DNA of 64,000 bases from Hofstenia miamia (Eukaryota > Xenacoelomorpha > Acoela > Hofsteniidae). Made by a program: the position numbers and the translations under genes. Below the pieces are notes generated by a model. That model saw nothing but the letters and a program-made list of their open reading frames with translations, made no database searches and was not told the origin of the DNA. The stretch lies in contig CABFPE010000126.1 of assembly GCA_900660155.1 (NCBI GenBank), positions 1,255,989-1,319,988 of the forward strand, in the 5' to 3' direction. This document shows positions 1-11,068 of the stretch, piece by piece. The first letter of the stretch is position 1; the number at the start of each line of letters is the position of its first letter.

Positions 1-986
1 TATATATGTAATGCAATATCGATGTTTGTGATTTTCGAAAAAGAAATATTTGAGTGGCGAACACTTTTGCAATGTGTAAGTTAAATCACAGTTAATTATG
101 GACCTTCAAATTTTGTACCCGACCGAAAGACTTCTTTTACGGGAGGAATTTGAATAACTAATTGTATTTTACGAACATAAGACTTTTAGAAAATTTTCCA
201 AAATCACTTCTTGAACTTTACCTTATATTAACAATTTTAATATTGTATCAATTATAACAATAATATTCTATTAAATACGCGAACGAATGAAGAGCAATTA
301 GTTGAATTACATTGTTACTCCAGTACTAAGCATGCTGTACTTACAATAACAACAAGAATGTAGAACTTTTCGAGTATTTTTTCTTTGCAGAATAAGAGTG
401 GTGTCATATATTCAGTAGATGAAATGTCATTAACTTGATGAAGAATACTATCGTCTTCAACGATCTAAAACATTGAATCTGAAATGAATCATGTTGGCAT
501 ATGGGGCAGAGTGTGTGAATGTGTTAAATTTCAACTGTGACTTGAAGGATTATACTCTATACATGTAATCCCACGATCTTTTCTCAACTCAAGACTAATT
601 TTTATCCCAACATTCCCCAGTTCATTTTATTGAAACACCGCTATCTCATATACCTGTTGTGAGAACTCGCTCCACTGCGAGAAGAAATGCTTGAAAGAAA
701 TTCACAATATATGTTTGCATCATTCACCAGTTAATGTAACAATCTACATTTCTATGCAAAAATAATTAAAACAAAGAATTCCATCATTTTACAATTTGGC
801 AAAATATTCCACTCTTTGAAGAAAAACTGTTACCCATGTTTCTCGAGTTTTGTTCTACGTAATGACAAGTTTCCCTTAAGAAAACTATTTTGCTAAAAAA
901 TTTTCTTTTTAATCCATTTTTGAATTCATATTCCCCAAAGGATATCCGAAGACAACTTAGAAACTGGATAAAAGACGTTATACAAG
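1..986. other. AT-rich intergenic sequence, nothing recognised
   Basis: Short open frames on both strands here show no protein family I recognise and no convincing splice signals. No repeats or inverted repeats stand out before the MITE that begins at 987. Confidence 0.5.
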
Positions 987-1296
987 CAAACTTGTCAACC
1001 AGCCGAGCTTCTAACGAGCAGAGCCGAGCCGAGCCGAGCTGGAGCATAGTATTTGATATACAACTAGCCTTTTTTAAGCAAAGCAAATGCATAGTACTGC
1101 TTGTTAATTTGATTATGCAGATTTTTCTTATTCTTTCATTAATTATGCCTATCTTATAATCTTATTTTAGGAATGTTTATTAAATAATAGTAGGAGCTAT
1201 GCAAAAAATTCTGAGAGCACAATATTTTTAAAAAAAATTTCGAGCTGAAACGAGACGAGCCGAGCTTAGAAATTTTGGCTCGTTGACAAGTCTGTA
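987..1296. mobile_element. hAT-type MITE, copy 1 (GAGCCGAGC family)
   Basis: A non-autonomous element of about 308 bp with terminal inverted repeats. The left end reads CAAACTTGTCAAC and the right end GTTGACAAGTCTG, with GAGCCGAGC repeats just inside both ends. The word TATACAAG flanks the left side and reappears just beyond the right end, shifted by two bases within a TATATA run. That fits the 8-bp target-site duplication of hAT elements. The interior aligns along its length with 11069-11369, so the two are copies of one family. It has no coding capacity. Confidence 0.8.
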
Positions 1297-1480
1297 TATA
1301 CAAGGACAACAGAATATATAAACATGCGTTTGAGTTGGATTTGTGTTTTGAACCTAATGTAAACGTAATGTTTATTTCATATTTTTAATATGAATATCTC
1401 TCTGCATATTAATAATAGACAGTCTACTTCCAGTTAATACCTTATAAATCTAAATTAATATATCAAATTTTACAAAGTAC

Positions 1481-1621
1481 CTCTATTACTCCAACCTTTG
1501 TAACCAAAGAATTTCTGGCCAAAGAGTTAAATCCTGATGGATAGCTTCCATCGATTGGGAGAGAACAATCGTTGAGATTTGGTTCTCCATTAATATCCAA
1601 AGGACGTACGTTGCCACTCAT
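1481..1621 (-). CDS. candidate first coding exon, unknown product
   Basis: This is a possible host exon of 47 codons on the minus strand. It starts at an ATG (1621) and reads MSGNVRPLDING, continuing through SYPSGFNSLARNSL to TKVGVIE. A plausible splice donor, GAG followed by GTACTT, lies at 1480 in phase 0. The peptide is low in simple sequence and looks more coding-like than the surrounding noise. The open frame closes soon after the donor if unspliced. I do not recognise the protein and see no partner exon nearby, so it may be chance. Confidence 0.25.
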
Positions 1622-2355
1622 ATGGTTTGATTGTGAGTAAATATAACACAGCACTCGATTTTAATATTTATCTAGATAAATTGACGCATAGTAAGTTTTG
1701 AGTAGCAAGTTATTATATCACTCTTGTCAATAAGATATTTCTTATCTGAAAACAATAATTGCGAAAATTATGCAATTAGTTAAAACAATATTACTTTTAA
1801 AATCATCTTTCCCTCATCTCTAACTAGTATGATCAAAGACACGAATATTGCTGAGATATTGCCAAATTGATGTAATATTCAAAAATTAAATATTACCTTA
1901 GAGATATATCATTGATTTTCGATTCCTTGTCATTCATATAATATGTAGTACCAGCACACACATGAGCTCCGGAAGGTTAAATTGTTACTTTATTTGATCT
2001 TTACTGGCAACAAATATTGTTTTGATCTAACACAAAATGAATTTTCTTTTTTAAAATGTCGGAATACATCATTCTATATCCGTCTCAAAGTTATCAAGTA
2101 TTATTTAATGAAGCATGCGATTGCAATGCTCAATTATATTTCGTATGCTTTTGCAATTATTGTTGTTTTACAGCTATAGCAAAACAAACAGAACATTTAT
2201 TTTGATTTGTTTGGGCCAATAATATGTTTCAAGTATAACAAACACAAGCGCAAAAATACAACTTCATATACACTGACGACATTTGTCAAATAAAACTAAA
2301 ACTTGGTATAAACTACGTGCAGATATCTAAAAAAAATATATATATCTATACATAA
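1622..2355. other. intergenic, nothing recognised
   Basis: AT-rich sequence between the candidate exon and the first mariner remnant. No coding or repeat structure could be supported. Confidence 0.4.
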
Positions 2356-3349
2356 ACATTACGTGCATATAAGAAAATTCATAATTGCCACACTGATCCA
2401 TTTAGTGATACAAGTATTCGGAGATTAATTGACAAATTCGAAAAAAGTGGCTCTGTTGCTGATGCGCCACGATCTGGGCGACCGTCACTTGTGGAAGAGA
2501 GAGCAGATGATGTCAGTGAAACACTTCAGGAATTGAAGTCTCAACATCATTCAGGTGTTTCCTCTACTACAGCAGTCTCTCGTGCGACTGGTCTACCACA
2601 AAAGAGTGTTTACAGAATACTAAAACACCATCTGAAGTTGTATCCGTACCGATTGCAGGTTACGCAAGCCATAACGAATGCAGACAAGGAAGCCCGTTTG
2701 AACTTTGCCAATCACATAATTTCTAACCGAAACATTTTGGAGTCCGTACTTTGGTCAGACGAGGCTTACTTTTCTCTAAATGGATATGTAAATAGACACA
2801 ACTCAGTTGTCTGGGGTTCAGAAAAGCCCAAAGATGTTATTGCAAAGTCACTTCATGCTCCAAAAGTTTGTGTGTGGATGGCTTTTTCATCAGCCTATAA
2901 ACTGGAGCCTTATTTCTTCGATGACACTGTAACGAGTGACGGTTACTTAGACATGTTACAACACCATATGATTCCACAATTGCGTCGTAAAAGAAAAATG
3001 GACTCTGTTATATTCCAGCAGGATGGCGCTCCGCCTCATTTTTCCAACAATGTTCGGCAATTTTTAACGTCGAAGTTTGGTGACGGTAGGATAATTGGAA
3101 GAGGATTTCAGGTAAACTGGCCTGCCCGTTCACCTGATTTAAATCCCTTGGATTTCTACTTTTGGGAGCAGTAAAAGCTCGTGTGTTCCATAATTTCATA
3201 CCACCGAATTTTGATTCCTTGGAAGAGAGAATTAAAGAAGTTATTCCTGATGTTTCTCAAGAAGAAATGGAAGATGCTGAATGCAATTTACTGTATCGAC
3301 TTGAGTTGGTCCAAGAAGAGGATGGTGGAATAATTGAACATCTGGAATG
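2356..3349 (+). pseudogene. Tc1/mariner-type transposase, 5'-truncated with one frameshift
   Basis: This is a DDE transposase of the IS630/Tc1/mariner superfamily. The frame opens in the second helix-turn-helix region (IRRLIDKFEKSGS, then the RSGRPS hook). It continues into the catalytic core with WSDEAYFSLNG (first Asp), FQQDGAPPHFS (second Asp) and WPARSPDLNPLDFYFW (third acid, Asp). The second and third acids are about 42 residues apart, longer than the 34 of classic mariner or Tc1. At about 3165 the frame shifts by one base and the C-terminus continues as GAVKARVFHNFIPP to a stop at 3347-3349. The N-terminal DNA-binding start is missing, and a stop precedes the frame at 2353-2355. The upstream GTG at 2491 is only internal. 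The element is dead but only moderately decayed. Confidence 0.85.
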
Positions 3350-3439
3350 ACAATTTTATAAACTCCATTTATTGAACATATTATGTCTCAAATATAATCT
3401 TGTTTGACTTTGTACTTTCGATTTTATATTATAAATTAA

Positions 3440-3467
3440 AACTGCGTGACTTTTGACTAACCCTGTA
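3440..3467 (+). repeat. 3' terminal inverted repeat of the mariner copy
   Basis: The sequence ends CTGCGTGACTTTTGACTAA then CCCTG, followed by TA, which is the expected form of a Tc1/mariner end with a TA target duplication. No matching inverted copy is visible upstream of 2356, so the 5' end has been lost. A TA microsatellite follows directly. Confidence 0.65.
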
Positions 3468-3667
3468 TATATATATATATTTATACATTCAAATCATTAC
3501 TTTCCTCTGGAATATTGCACGTATCATCTGCCCATTTCATTATAAAGAGCATATTTCCTACATATTTTAATAGAATTGCCCGGTCATTTGATATTTTAAA
3601 GCATCTGAGTAGAAAAGGGTATTGTTGTATACAGGTAGCATTATTCTATTGCTTTCTTCTGTAAATC

Positions 3668-3900
3668 ATGACATCATTTGTCACTTTTTTGCTTTTATCA
3701 AAGGCAATTAACATCCTATTGGTTAAAAATGACACTGAATCACTAAATAAAGCTTCTGAATATCTTAACATCTTTGTGAAACTAATGAAGGAAATTTATG
3801 GAGAACTATCTTTGGTGTACAACGTCCATGCCCTTCTTCATCTCGTTTCTTGCTGCCGTCAATAGGGGACCTTGACATGCAATTTCATTTGAAAGTGCCA
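3668..3900 (+). pseudogene. fragment resembling a DUF4218-type transposon-associated domain
   Basis: The open frame from 3668 to 3865 contains FLLLSKAINILL, SEYLNIFVKLMKEIYGE and LVYNVHALLHLVS. A leucine-rich segment followed by YNVHxLLHL is typical of the DUF4218-like domain carried by some cut-and-paste transposon proteins in animal genomes. The expected continuation (a Gly-x-Leu-Asp stretch and a Phe-Pro-Phe-Glu motif) is only faintly visible after the stop at 3863-3865, in shifted frames. I infer a decayed transposon gene. Another unrelated host gene cannot be excluded. Confidence 0.4.
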
Positions 3901-4358
3901 ATTACTAATTGCGGAGAGAAGCTGGAAATAATTTACACTCTGGAAAAGTGCTAATTACTCGATTTCTTCGCCATCATTACGCAGTCAAGTCATCGGGTGG
4001 GGCTATTTCCCATGTGAACTGTAATTTATATTAGTATTAATGAAATTGGATTTAAATTAATTTTATTTAATTTGTCAATGTTGATGCTTCTTATTTTATA
4101 AAAGAAGCAACAATTCGAAAAAAGTGTCACATTCAAAAAGTTGTGCAATGAATTCATAGTAACAAGAAATAATGGTGGAATTCCACTTAATGTAACTAAA
4201 TCATACAAAACTGTACCTCGAGTATGTCATGATGGGAAAACCTACGACACTGTCTATTATACTCGCACATTGAAAAGATCAAGTCAATTTCTGTACTTTA
4301 AAAGAGATTCCAATCTATATTCTGAAAAACTACTTGAAATAATTATTTTGGATGCGGC

Positions 4359-4431
4359 AAAAACATTGTTTTAAACGTTTAAACGTTTTTTTTTGCAAAA
4401 ATACACTTTTTTGCCAAACCTTATACCCAAA
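4359..4431. repeat. solo end of the TTTAAACG-type hAT MITE
   Basis: The stretch AAACATTGTTTTAAACG through CACTTTTTTGCCAA closely matches the right-hand end of the MITE at 11834-12209. No left end of the same element is found close by. It probably is a truncated copy. Confidence 0.55.
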
Positions 4432-4805
4432 TAACTATTGAATAGCTATATACTGTATATATTATTAAGCTATTATCTAAATTATTTACAAAATTTTGTT
4501 AATCATGTTCCTAGTGTTAAAAATTTTTTACAATGTGTCGGTTTTTTCTTCAAAAATGATACATTGGCAAACTATCTCAGGAACATTTATGCACACAAGA
4601 TCTCCGTTGTTTTGAATTTCCAGGGGAACAATTGTTGAAATATCTGGAAATAATGAATTAAGATCATGATTGATTGGAGAAAGCTTTGCTCTTTTAGTTA
4701 TAAAAGTTTTAAAAACAATGTTTTTTCCATAGAAAATTTATTTTAAATGATTAAATATATAATTTAGTATTACAACATATAATCTTAAAATCTTTATATT
4801 TCAGT

Positions 4806-5192
4806 ATGTCGGAGATTTCCCAAGTATACTTTCTAATTTACTTTACATCGGACAGTACCTATGCTGCAATATCAATTAATCATAAACTGTGGCCACGACA
4901 TTTGTCACATCTGGAAAAAATATCATTAGAGCCCAGAAGCATAGTGCAGTTTGGAGATCATGAGGATAAAATTGTGTGTGTAGGTAAAATTTTAAATACC
5001 AATTATAAACATGCCAGTAATTTTTGAAATAAAACCATTCAAATAATCATTGATTTAGGTACTAAAGACGTAATAAAAGTGAAACAGTCTTTATTAGAAG
5101 ATAGACTAAACCAGTCTAATAGTTTCAATCTCACTTCCCTATCGTTCTTAGAAGATGCCAATGAAAAAATAATTCACCCCAAAGTCTCTTAG
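4806..5192 (+). CDS. small two-exon gene, unknown function (103 codons)
   Basis: Exon 1 runs from an ATG at 4806 to 4983, exon 2 from 5059 to the stop at 5190-5192, with a 75-nt GT..AG intron (4984-5058). The phases agree (phase 1), and joining removes the stop inside the intron. The product begins MSEISQVYFLIYFTSDSTY and continues with LWPRHLSHLEKISLEP, then across the splice KIVCVGTKDVIKVKQSLL. The layout (aromatic beta strand, a Trp-Pro, then a Gly-Thr-Lys turn and a helix) resembles an N-terminal module I have seen in animal proteins of unknown role, some associated with transposons. I cannot name it. A TTTCAG acceptor sits just before the ATG, so a 5' exon may exist. Confidence 0.4.
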
Positions 5193-5272
5193 CTCCTACT
5201 CCAAAATCAAATGTGAGATTTTTTTTCAAAAATTTTTCCAAAAATTATACATAACACTAAACGCTGCAACAG

Positions 5273-5374
5273 TATTATTCCGTAAGAATGAGCTAGCAAA
5301 TGGAATGCTAAGCCCAAAGAAAAAAAACGTCAGCCGATCATCATTGTGCCCAACACGTAGCAAACTATTGAAAG
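5273..5374 (+). CDS. candidate exon downstream of the 4.8-kb gene
   Basis: An open segment bounded by CAACAG (acceptor) and AAAG followed by GTATTT (donor). It reads LFRKNELANGMLSPKKKN then RSSLCPTRSKLLK, a basic serine/lysine-rich peptide. The acceptor phase does not match the stop-terminated exon at 5059-5192, so it belongs to an alternative form or to another gene. Weakly supported. Confidence 0.25.
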
Positions 5375-6242
5375 GTATTTTTAAATAGTGCAAACAGCAA
5401 ACGTAAATATTCCACTCATTGACAATATTTTTTACATTAGTGTAGTATTTGTCAATGGAATTTTATTGAAAGCTTTAATTCAAATTTGACCCTTTCATAA
5501 GCTTGTCTAGTGGGGTGCAACATTTTAGATTTCAAAATAATATATTGAATGAAATCCATGAAAATGACAACACACAATAATTGCTGCCATTTATTTATCA
5601 TATAGTAATTAATATTTAAAATACATGATTTTTTAAATAGTCAATTAATCAAAAAATTTAAATTATAATAGCAAAATCTTACGTTTGTGTAGATGTAGAG
5701 TAGGATATCGTTAATCTAGTAAAATCCACAATAAAACATTCATTCTTTGTGTTAGTGTAGAACAACCTCCTTTCCGCAGAGACAAACAAAATGATTGAGT
5801 AGTGAGATTGTGTGTTTAAGCAACATGTTGAATTTCAGATATTTTGCAATAATTGTTGTTAACGCAATTTGTTGTATTTTGATACAGTTACAATTAATCA
5901 TTTATTGAAACGGGCCTTTTAAATTTTAATAGAATGAAAGCAGATATCAGAATATAGTCAATTTCAAATGTTTCCATGGATGTGTTATTAAATGATTGTT
6001 TTCATCAAATACCTTTAGGAAATAAAATATATTGCATTCTGGTTTTATTAGAATGATTGCCATTATTCATTCGTTAGTAAGATTTTTGGCGGGCAGCCAT
6101 TGTTTGTAACAAAAAATTCTTGGACACCCCAGATTATCAATAGTGTTGTTTTGCACGAGGCACTAAAAATATATCCTCAAGTTACTATACTAGTTTCAAT
6201 ACCATTAATAGTACTTTTGCGTTATCTTCAAACACCATCCTT
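5375..6242. other. intergenic, nothing recognised
   Basis: AT-rich sequence without a supported gene. Short frames such as that at 6100-6303 partly overlap the inverted-repeat element that starts at 6243. Confidence 0.4.
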
Positions 6243-6774
6243 CACTCAGATAATTGCAAAAATATGCTATTTTAACAATATAATAATTATAGACCAACCC
6301 TAATCCAAACCATACTCCAAACATCATGCTTATTAATATCAGTAATTTTCAATATAAATTAAGAAATAATTATAATATATTACTATTAATATACTAATTA
6401 GTAGTTCAACCATGCGGCTTTTGTTTGTTTACAAAGCAATTATAAGATTTAGTAATGTTAATTCAATCTACAAAACCCCTTTTCCCTCACATATTTTCAG
6501 AGAGTTAATTGTTCAAAGAGAGTGTTTTCATTGAGTCGGCTGTGTCATGATGAAGAATATAGAAGAATGTTAGGTTTATGGTTTGGGGTATGATTAGGGC
6601 TAGAGTAGAATTTAACTCAACGTTGGGGTTTGTTGTGGGTGAGGGTTAGGATTTGGAATATTGTTAGAGTTAGGTTTGGAGTTAGAGTTTTTGTTTGGGA
6701 TATGGTTTTGGTTAGGGTTAATGTTTTAATTATTATGTTGAAAAATTAGCTTATTTTTGCAATAATATGAGTGG
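6243..6774. mobile_element. inverted-repeat element with degenerate CCCTAA/TTAGGG arms
   Basis: The left arm starts CACTCAGATAATTGCAAAAA and runs into ACCAACCCTAATCCAAACC. The right arm, read on the opposite strand, starts CACTCATATTATTGCAAAAA and runs into TTAACCCTAACCAAAACC. The arms match over about 80 bases with changes. The right arm then expands into about 150 bases of degenerate GGTTAGGGTT, GGTTTGGGGT and GAGTTAGAG repeats (about 6565-6720). It is a non-autonomous foldback-like element with a minisatellite-like arm. No open frame of note and no clear target duplication were found. Confidence 0.6.
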
Positions 6775-6799
6775 TGGAGACAACTCATAAGTACCCAAT

Positions 6800-6823
6800 A
6801 AATATATATATATATATATATAT
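6800..6823. repeat. TA microsatellite
   Basis: An uninterrupted (TA)n run close to the right end of the inverted-repeat element. Similar runs lie near 3466, 12898, 14124, 15820, 21450, 39624, 39735 and 43110, often at element borders. Confidence 0.8.
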
Positions 6824-7176
6824 TGTTTTCGAGATTCAAAATACAATATATTTATTTTTTCGAAAAATATTATTTAAATACAACATTGATGATCACAGTG
6901 TTTATATTTAATTGGCTCATTGTTTTTGAATACCTAACTAAAAGTTTAGCAACTTTAAGAGAAATTTAATATTTATTTTTAACTATTAATAATATAGATT
7001 TTTATATGATTGCTTTAAAAGACACATATGCTTGAAGAAAATTAAACTTAGCACTATTGATAACATGGCTGCAATTAAATTTTGAGCCCCTCAAATAATG
7101 TATATTTAAGGAATTTAATTGTCATACGTCAAGTAATTGGAATTAGGATTGTGAAAAATATAAATATATAATTTAG

Positions 7177-7283
7177 ATGCCTGCATGCGAAAATTTGCAA
7201 ATTATGAAGACGCCTGGAGTGATGCCAAAGCCACTGTGAATCAGCGAGGACGGGACATTCGTCATTATTTAAGAGAAAACTGA
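7177..7283 (+). CDS. candidate terminal exon, unknown product
   Basis: After an ATTTAG acceptor (7171-7176) there is a short open segment ending in TGA at 7281-7283. It reads DACMRKFANYEDAW, then SDAKATVNQRGRDIRHYLRE. The balanced charge and amino-acid mix look like real coding sequence and unlike the surrounding AT-rich DNA. The acceptor phase is 1. I see no upstream partner exon and do not recognise the protein. This could be the end of a host gene or a retained piece of an element. Confidence 0.3.
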
Positions 7284-7689
7284 TAATAACTTTGTATATT
7301 GGAAGTTGTTTTTAAATGTATTTTAGTGTTTACAAGTTAACCATTTTCGATATGACATGCATTTATTGACTTTACATGCATGTTACATGGGAAGTCACAT
7401 CTGTGTACATGCAATTATTTGCAAGAAAATGCATGTTACATGCATTTTTTAAGTTTAAGCAAGTTTTGTTCTATTGGGATACGTTATTTTCTTTCAAATG
7501 ATCGAAGTCTTTTCGTATATTACCGCCAAAAAGAAAACAATCACACGTATATTATCTCTACACAAAATGAACGCCAAAACTGCGCTGCTGGAATACCTAT
7601 AGAAACACATTACAACTACAGAACCACTAAAGTTAATACCTATGCTATTGCCTACCTTTTACAAAATTTTAAATTGGATGAGATCTAGC

Positions 7690-8330
7690 AAGAAAAAAAG
7701 GAAATTGGACGTCCTAAGTGGATCAAAGAAACAAGTGAGAAGAAATTATTGTGACAAAATGCTATAAACAATTAAATGAAGTCATCTATTGAAATTATTG
7801 AATTTGCAACACAAAGTTGCCTCACAGGATGATACACAAGAGTATTGAAATGTTCGAGCAGAGATGTTTTGCCAAATTTGAAAAAACGTTCAAAGTCATT
7901 CTGTAATCAATTAAATATGTTTGATTTCTTTGACAATGTGTGGCTAACCGATTATTGTTACTTATAAATGGTAGAGGAACACAATCTTTCAAGGAGTGGC
8001 ATCAAAATAAACCATCAAAAAGTTCCAAAGTTCTCACCCAAAATTATGGTCTGGAAGCATTGTCAAAGAGGGAGATTTTCCTGCATCTTTTTAACAAAAA
8101 TGCGTTTGAGAATAGCGATTCATATCAGCAAGTAATGCAGGACGAATGAGTGCCACAACAAGATGGTACTTCTCCGCACACATTGCGACAAAAAGAGGAA
8201 TTCTTTGAATTGCATCGTAAAATATATCATGTTGTGACGGCGGCTTCTTAATACATGCCGCTATTATTCATAGATACATTTACAATAAAGCACACAAAGT
8301 AGTAATGATGTACCAGAAAATCCCGTAAAA
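7690..8330 (+). pseudogene. decayed Tc1-like transposase
   Basis: Pieces in several frames line up with the Tc1 transposase order. First comes a GRPKWIKETSEKKLL hook-like segment, then a helix-turn-helix-like stretch with KSSIEIIEFATQS and a KKRSKSF linker. The core pieces are PKFSPKIMVW and later PQQDGTSPHT, the segment carrying the second catalytic Asp. Several in-frame stops and frameshifts separate them. This is an old copy with no remaining function. It differs from the copies at 2356 and 17764, so it represents a third lineage. Confidence 0.65.
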
Positions 8331-9839
8331 TTATGCACAACAAGTTACTGAATCCAAATACAAACTTCAAAGAGTTCTGACATCGTGTTATCTGCCAGAT
8401 GATTCATAGAAATCGAAAAAATAAAATCAAGAGAGAAATAGACTTCATCGCTTATTATTAAAATTTTAAGATGATGCATAAATGCCTTCTTTACTGATTG
8501 CCCTCTCCTAAAGCAAATATTCGGTAAGACCTTGTAATTTTACAAATACACATGTAAATTTGATTACATTCTTTAACGTGACGTATTTGTAAACGACCTG
8601 CAGAACAACTAACATTCCATTCTGCATGACATGTGGCAAAAAGCAATCGAAGTTGACAAATGCAAGCTCTAATATTAACCTTTTTTAGACTACTCTCATT
8701 TAACCCTCTCCACCCTACAACAATTTTTTCATAGAAATTGAGTACCGTGAGATGATATTACGAAAAGGAGCATATACATATAACAAAACAAGCCTAAAGA
8801 AAAATCCTAAGTTTTATAGGAGTAACACAAGGTGCATCTTTAAATGACACAATATTTGATTCGATATTCAATGGAAGCTGAGACATAAATCGTGATAAAT
8901 GCGATAGTTCAAAATATTCTGATGATGTGTGAATCATAGGCAACAAAATGAAAAGTAAGTATTAGTATTCAACTGTACCAGAAGGGTGTTAATATGCTTG
9001 AATAAAAAACGAAATGTAAATAAATGTATCGAAAGCCATTGAACTCATACAAATATGCAGAAACATCGTTTTATTTGAGCCCCTAAATGTACAGAGTTAT
9101 TGATGAAAATAGCCGGATTTCAATCTTGCAAATCTTGACGTAGAAAAGATTTAAATTAAATTTTGGTTCGTAGCATTCTATATTTAATTTTGAAATTTTA
9201 CCCTGAAAAATAGCTTTATACTACAAAATCCACAGCGTCACTGCTTCCTGTCACACTATTGAGATGATGATTTGTGATTAGTGTGTTTAACTGACACTGA
9301 AATTAAGTATACTGAAATGAATTGATCAAAACTGAAACCGCAACTGAATTCAATAAGAAATGTAAACTGAATTAAAATTGAAACTGAAGAAAATTATTTA
9401 AATTCCTACATAGTTAATTTCATATCTCTGTTTGTAGCAATCATTACTCCATTCCGGAGGCCTTCATTAGACATTCTCTACTATATTAATTACTAACCTT
9501 AAAAATCTATCCCTGCATGTAACATTGTTACATATGCTAATTTGTCATTGCAGTTAATAATTAAACATAAACATGTTTAACAAAATTTTCACTGCCCTTG
9601 GGTTCCTAGAAACAATTTAGGCGTAAAACTGAAATATAAAAGTGAAACTGAAATTCCCCAAAATCCAATTTAAAACTGAAATTGTCTGTATTTATATTCA
9701 GTTTAACACACTAATTGTGACACGGAACGAAGAGTTATTGTCGCACCTTAGTTTTTAAATTATATATCCTACACGTCAGCTGTAAGAACTTATCGTGATC
9801 ACTTCGGCAAGAATAGCATTCCACCTTCTGAACGACAAA
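8331..9839. other. intergenic, nothing recognised
   Basis: AT-rich sequence. The words AACTGAAA and TGAAACTG recur between about 9290 and 9700, a weak low-complexity repeat. No supported gene. Confidence 0.4.
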
Positions 9840-10620
9840 CAAAAAGAGACGACAAGAGCCGACAGCATTTTCCGTCCAAGACCACCTCCACAAGCAACAG
9901 CCACAGGTGATGCTAACATCGAGACTGAAGAATTTTTTTGATAACCATCCAAGAATATCGAAGCGCACTTCATATTCGCAACTTCAAGTGAGATGGAATT
10001 GGAATTTTTAACAAAAGATCCACAGTCATTTAACTTCTATCTTCATGGACTGGTTAATCGTTACAACTGTCGGTATTGTTCAGACAGTCCACCAACATGG
10101 TGCCAGAAACAACCACTGCATAGCCTGAAAGTTGTGGTTTGGGAGTGAGTCTGGAAAGGCGGTGTCATGTGTTCCTTATTTTATTATGGTAACGTGAATG
10201 GAAATAATTACCTCAATATGTTGAATGAATTCATTATCCCTTATTTTCGTAGAGTGGATTTTATCAAAAGTTCGCTTTCAAAAATATAGAGCGCCTCTAC
10301 ATATGAGCAAAAAGGTGAGAACTTCTTTTGATCGAATCTTCCCCCTCATGGTTGGATTGGGCGTTGTTCAAATTCGTTGTATGGCCATCTCAAAGTCCAG
10401 ATGCAAGTCCTTGTGATATTTTCATGGTGAGCAGTCAAGAATCGGGTCTATCAAACATGGCCAATTCAATGTTCGACCTCAAACAAAACATCAAGGAAGC
10501 TTTCAATGAAATCAGGGTGCATACTGGGAATTGGTTCTGAACGACTATATTAAAAGACTGCATAAGTGTGTTGATATCCATGGTGCTCATGTTGAAATAT
10601 TCATTAATGCTACGCTTTCC
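9840..10620 (+). pseudogene. decayed Tc1/mariner-type transposase, third copy
   Basis: Scattered frames match an insect-type mariner relative. Around 9900-9990 is an acidic/helical linker followed by DNHPRISKRTSYSQLQ. The region 10030-10240 carries FYLHGLVNRYNCRY and VNGNNYLNMLNEFIIPYF, the part around the first catalytic Asp and the following strands. Around 10390-10520 is WPSQSPDASPCDIF, then SMFDLKQNIKEAFNEI, the part around the third acid and the C-terminal helix. Many stops and frame changes make it an old fossil. The C-terminal pattern differs from the copy at 2356, suggesting another family. Confidence 0.65.
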
Positions 10621-11060
10621 TTTGATATCTAACTTTTTCCATATTTCCTTATTTAATAGTGTTACCTTATCTCTTGTATCGATTTATTCACATTGAAATA
10701 ACTGTTTTATCCAACAGTATTAGTGTGACAGAGATATCTTATTAGGTAGCACATATGTTACCTTGGGCTTTCGAATCCCAATTTGAATTACACAATAGTT
10801 ATTTTACACATGAAACTGACATTTATTTGAATGCTAAGGAATTGTGCATACACCAAGCAAGCATATGCATTATGGCAGATCAGTCATATTCCTTTTTGCA
10901 TACAAAACTGCAGTGTGCATAGGCATTCCTTTATTATCTTCGGATAACCTAGTGGATGGGACGGCCTTGTACATTTTGCTTACATTCTTGTTTTTAAATA
11001 GTTGTAAACAGCCTATTATACTAGGTTATGTTGTGAAAATGAGAGTCCTAAACTGAATCT
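10621..11060. other. intergenic, nothing recognised
   Basis: No family-level similarity seen in either strand before the MITE at 11069. Confidence 0.4.
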
Positions 11061-11068
11061 ACCAGAAG

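Noticed and set aside
2491-3174. GTG at 2491 as start of the transposase
   Set aside because: The frame continues upstream into recognisable helix-turn-helix sequence; it is an internal Val codon in a truncated copy.
6565-6720. True interstitial telomere
   Set aside because: The TTAGGG-like units are too degenerate and lie inside an inverted-repeat element.
7365-7447. ATGCATGTTACATG repeats as a regulatory array
   Set aside because: Only three or four loose copies, no pattern beyond low-complexity sequence.
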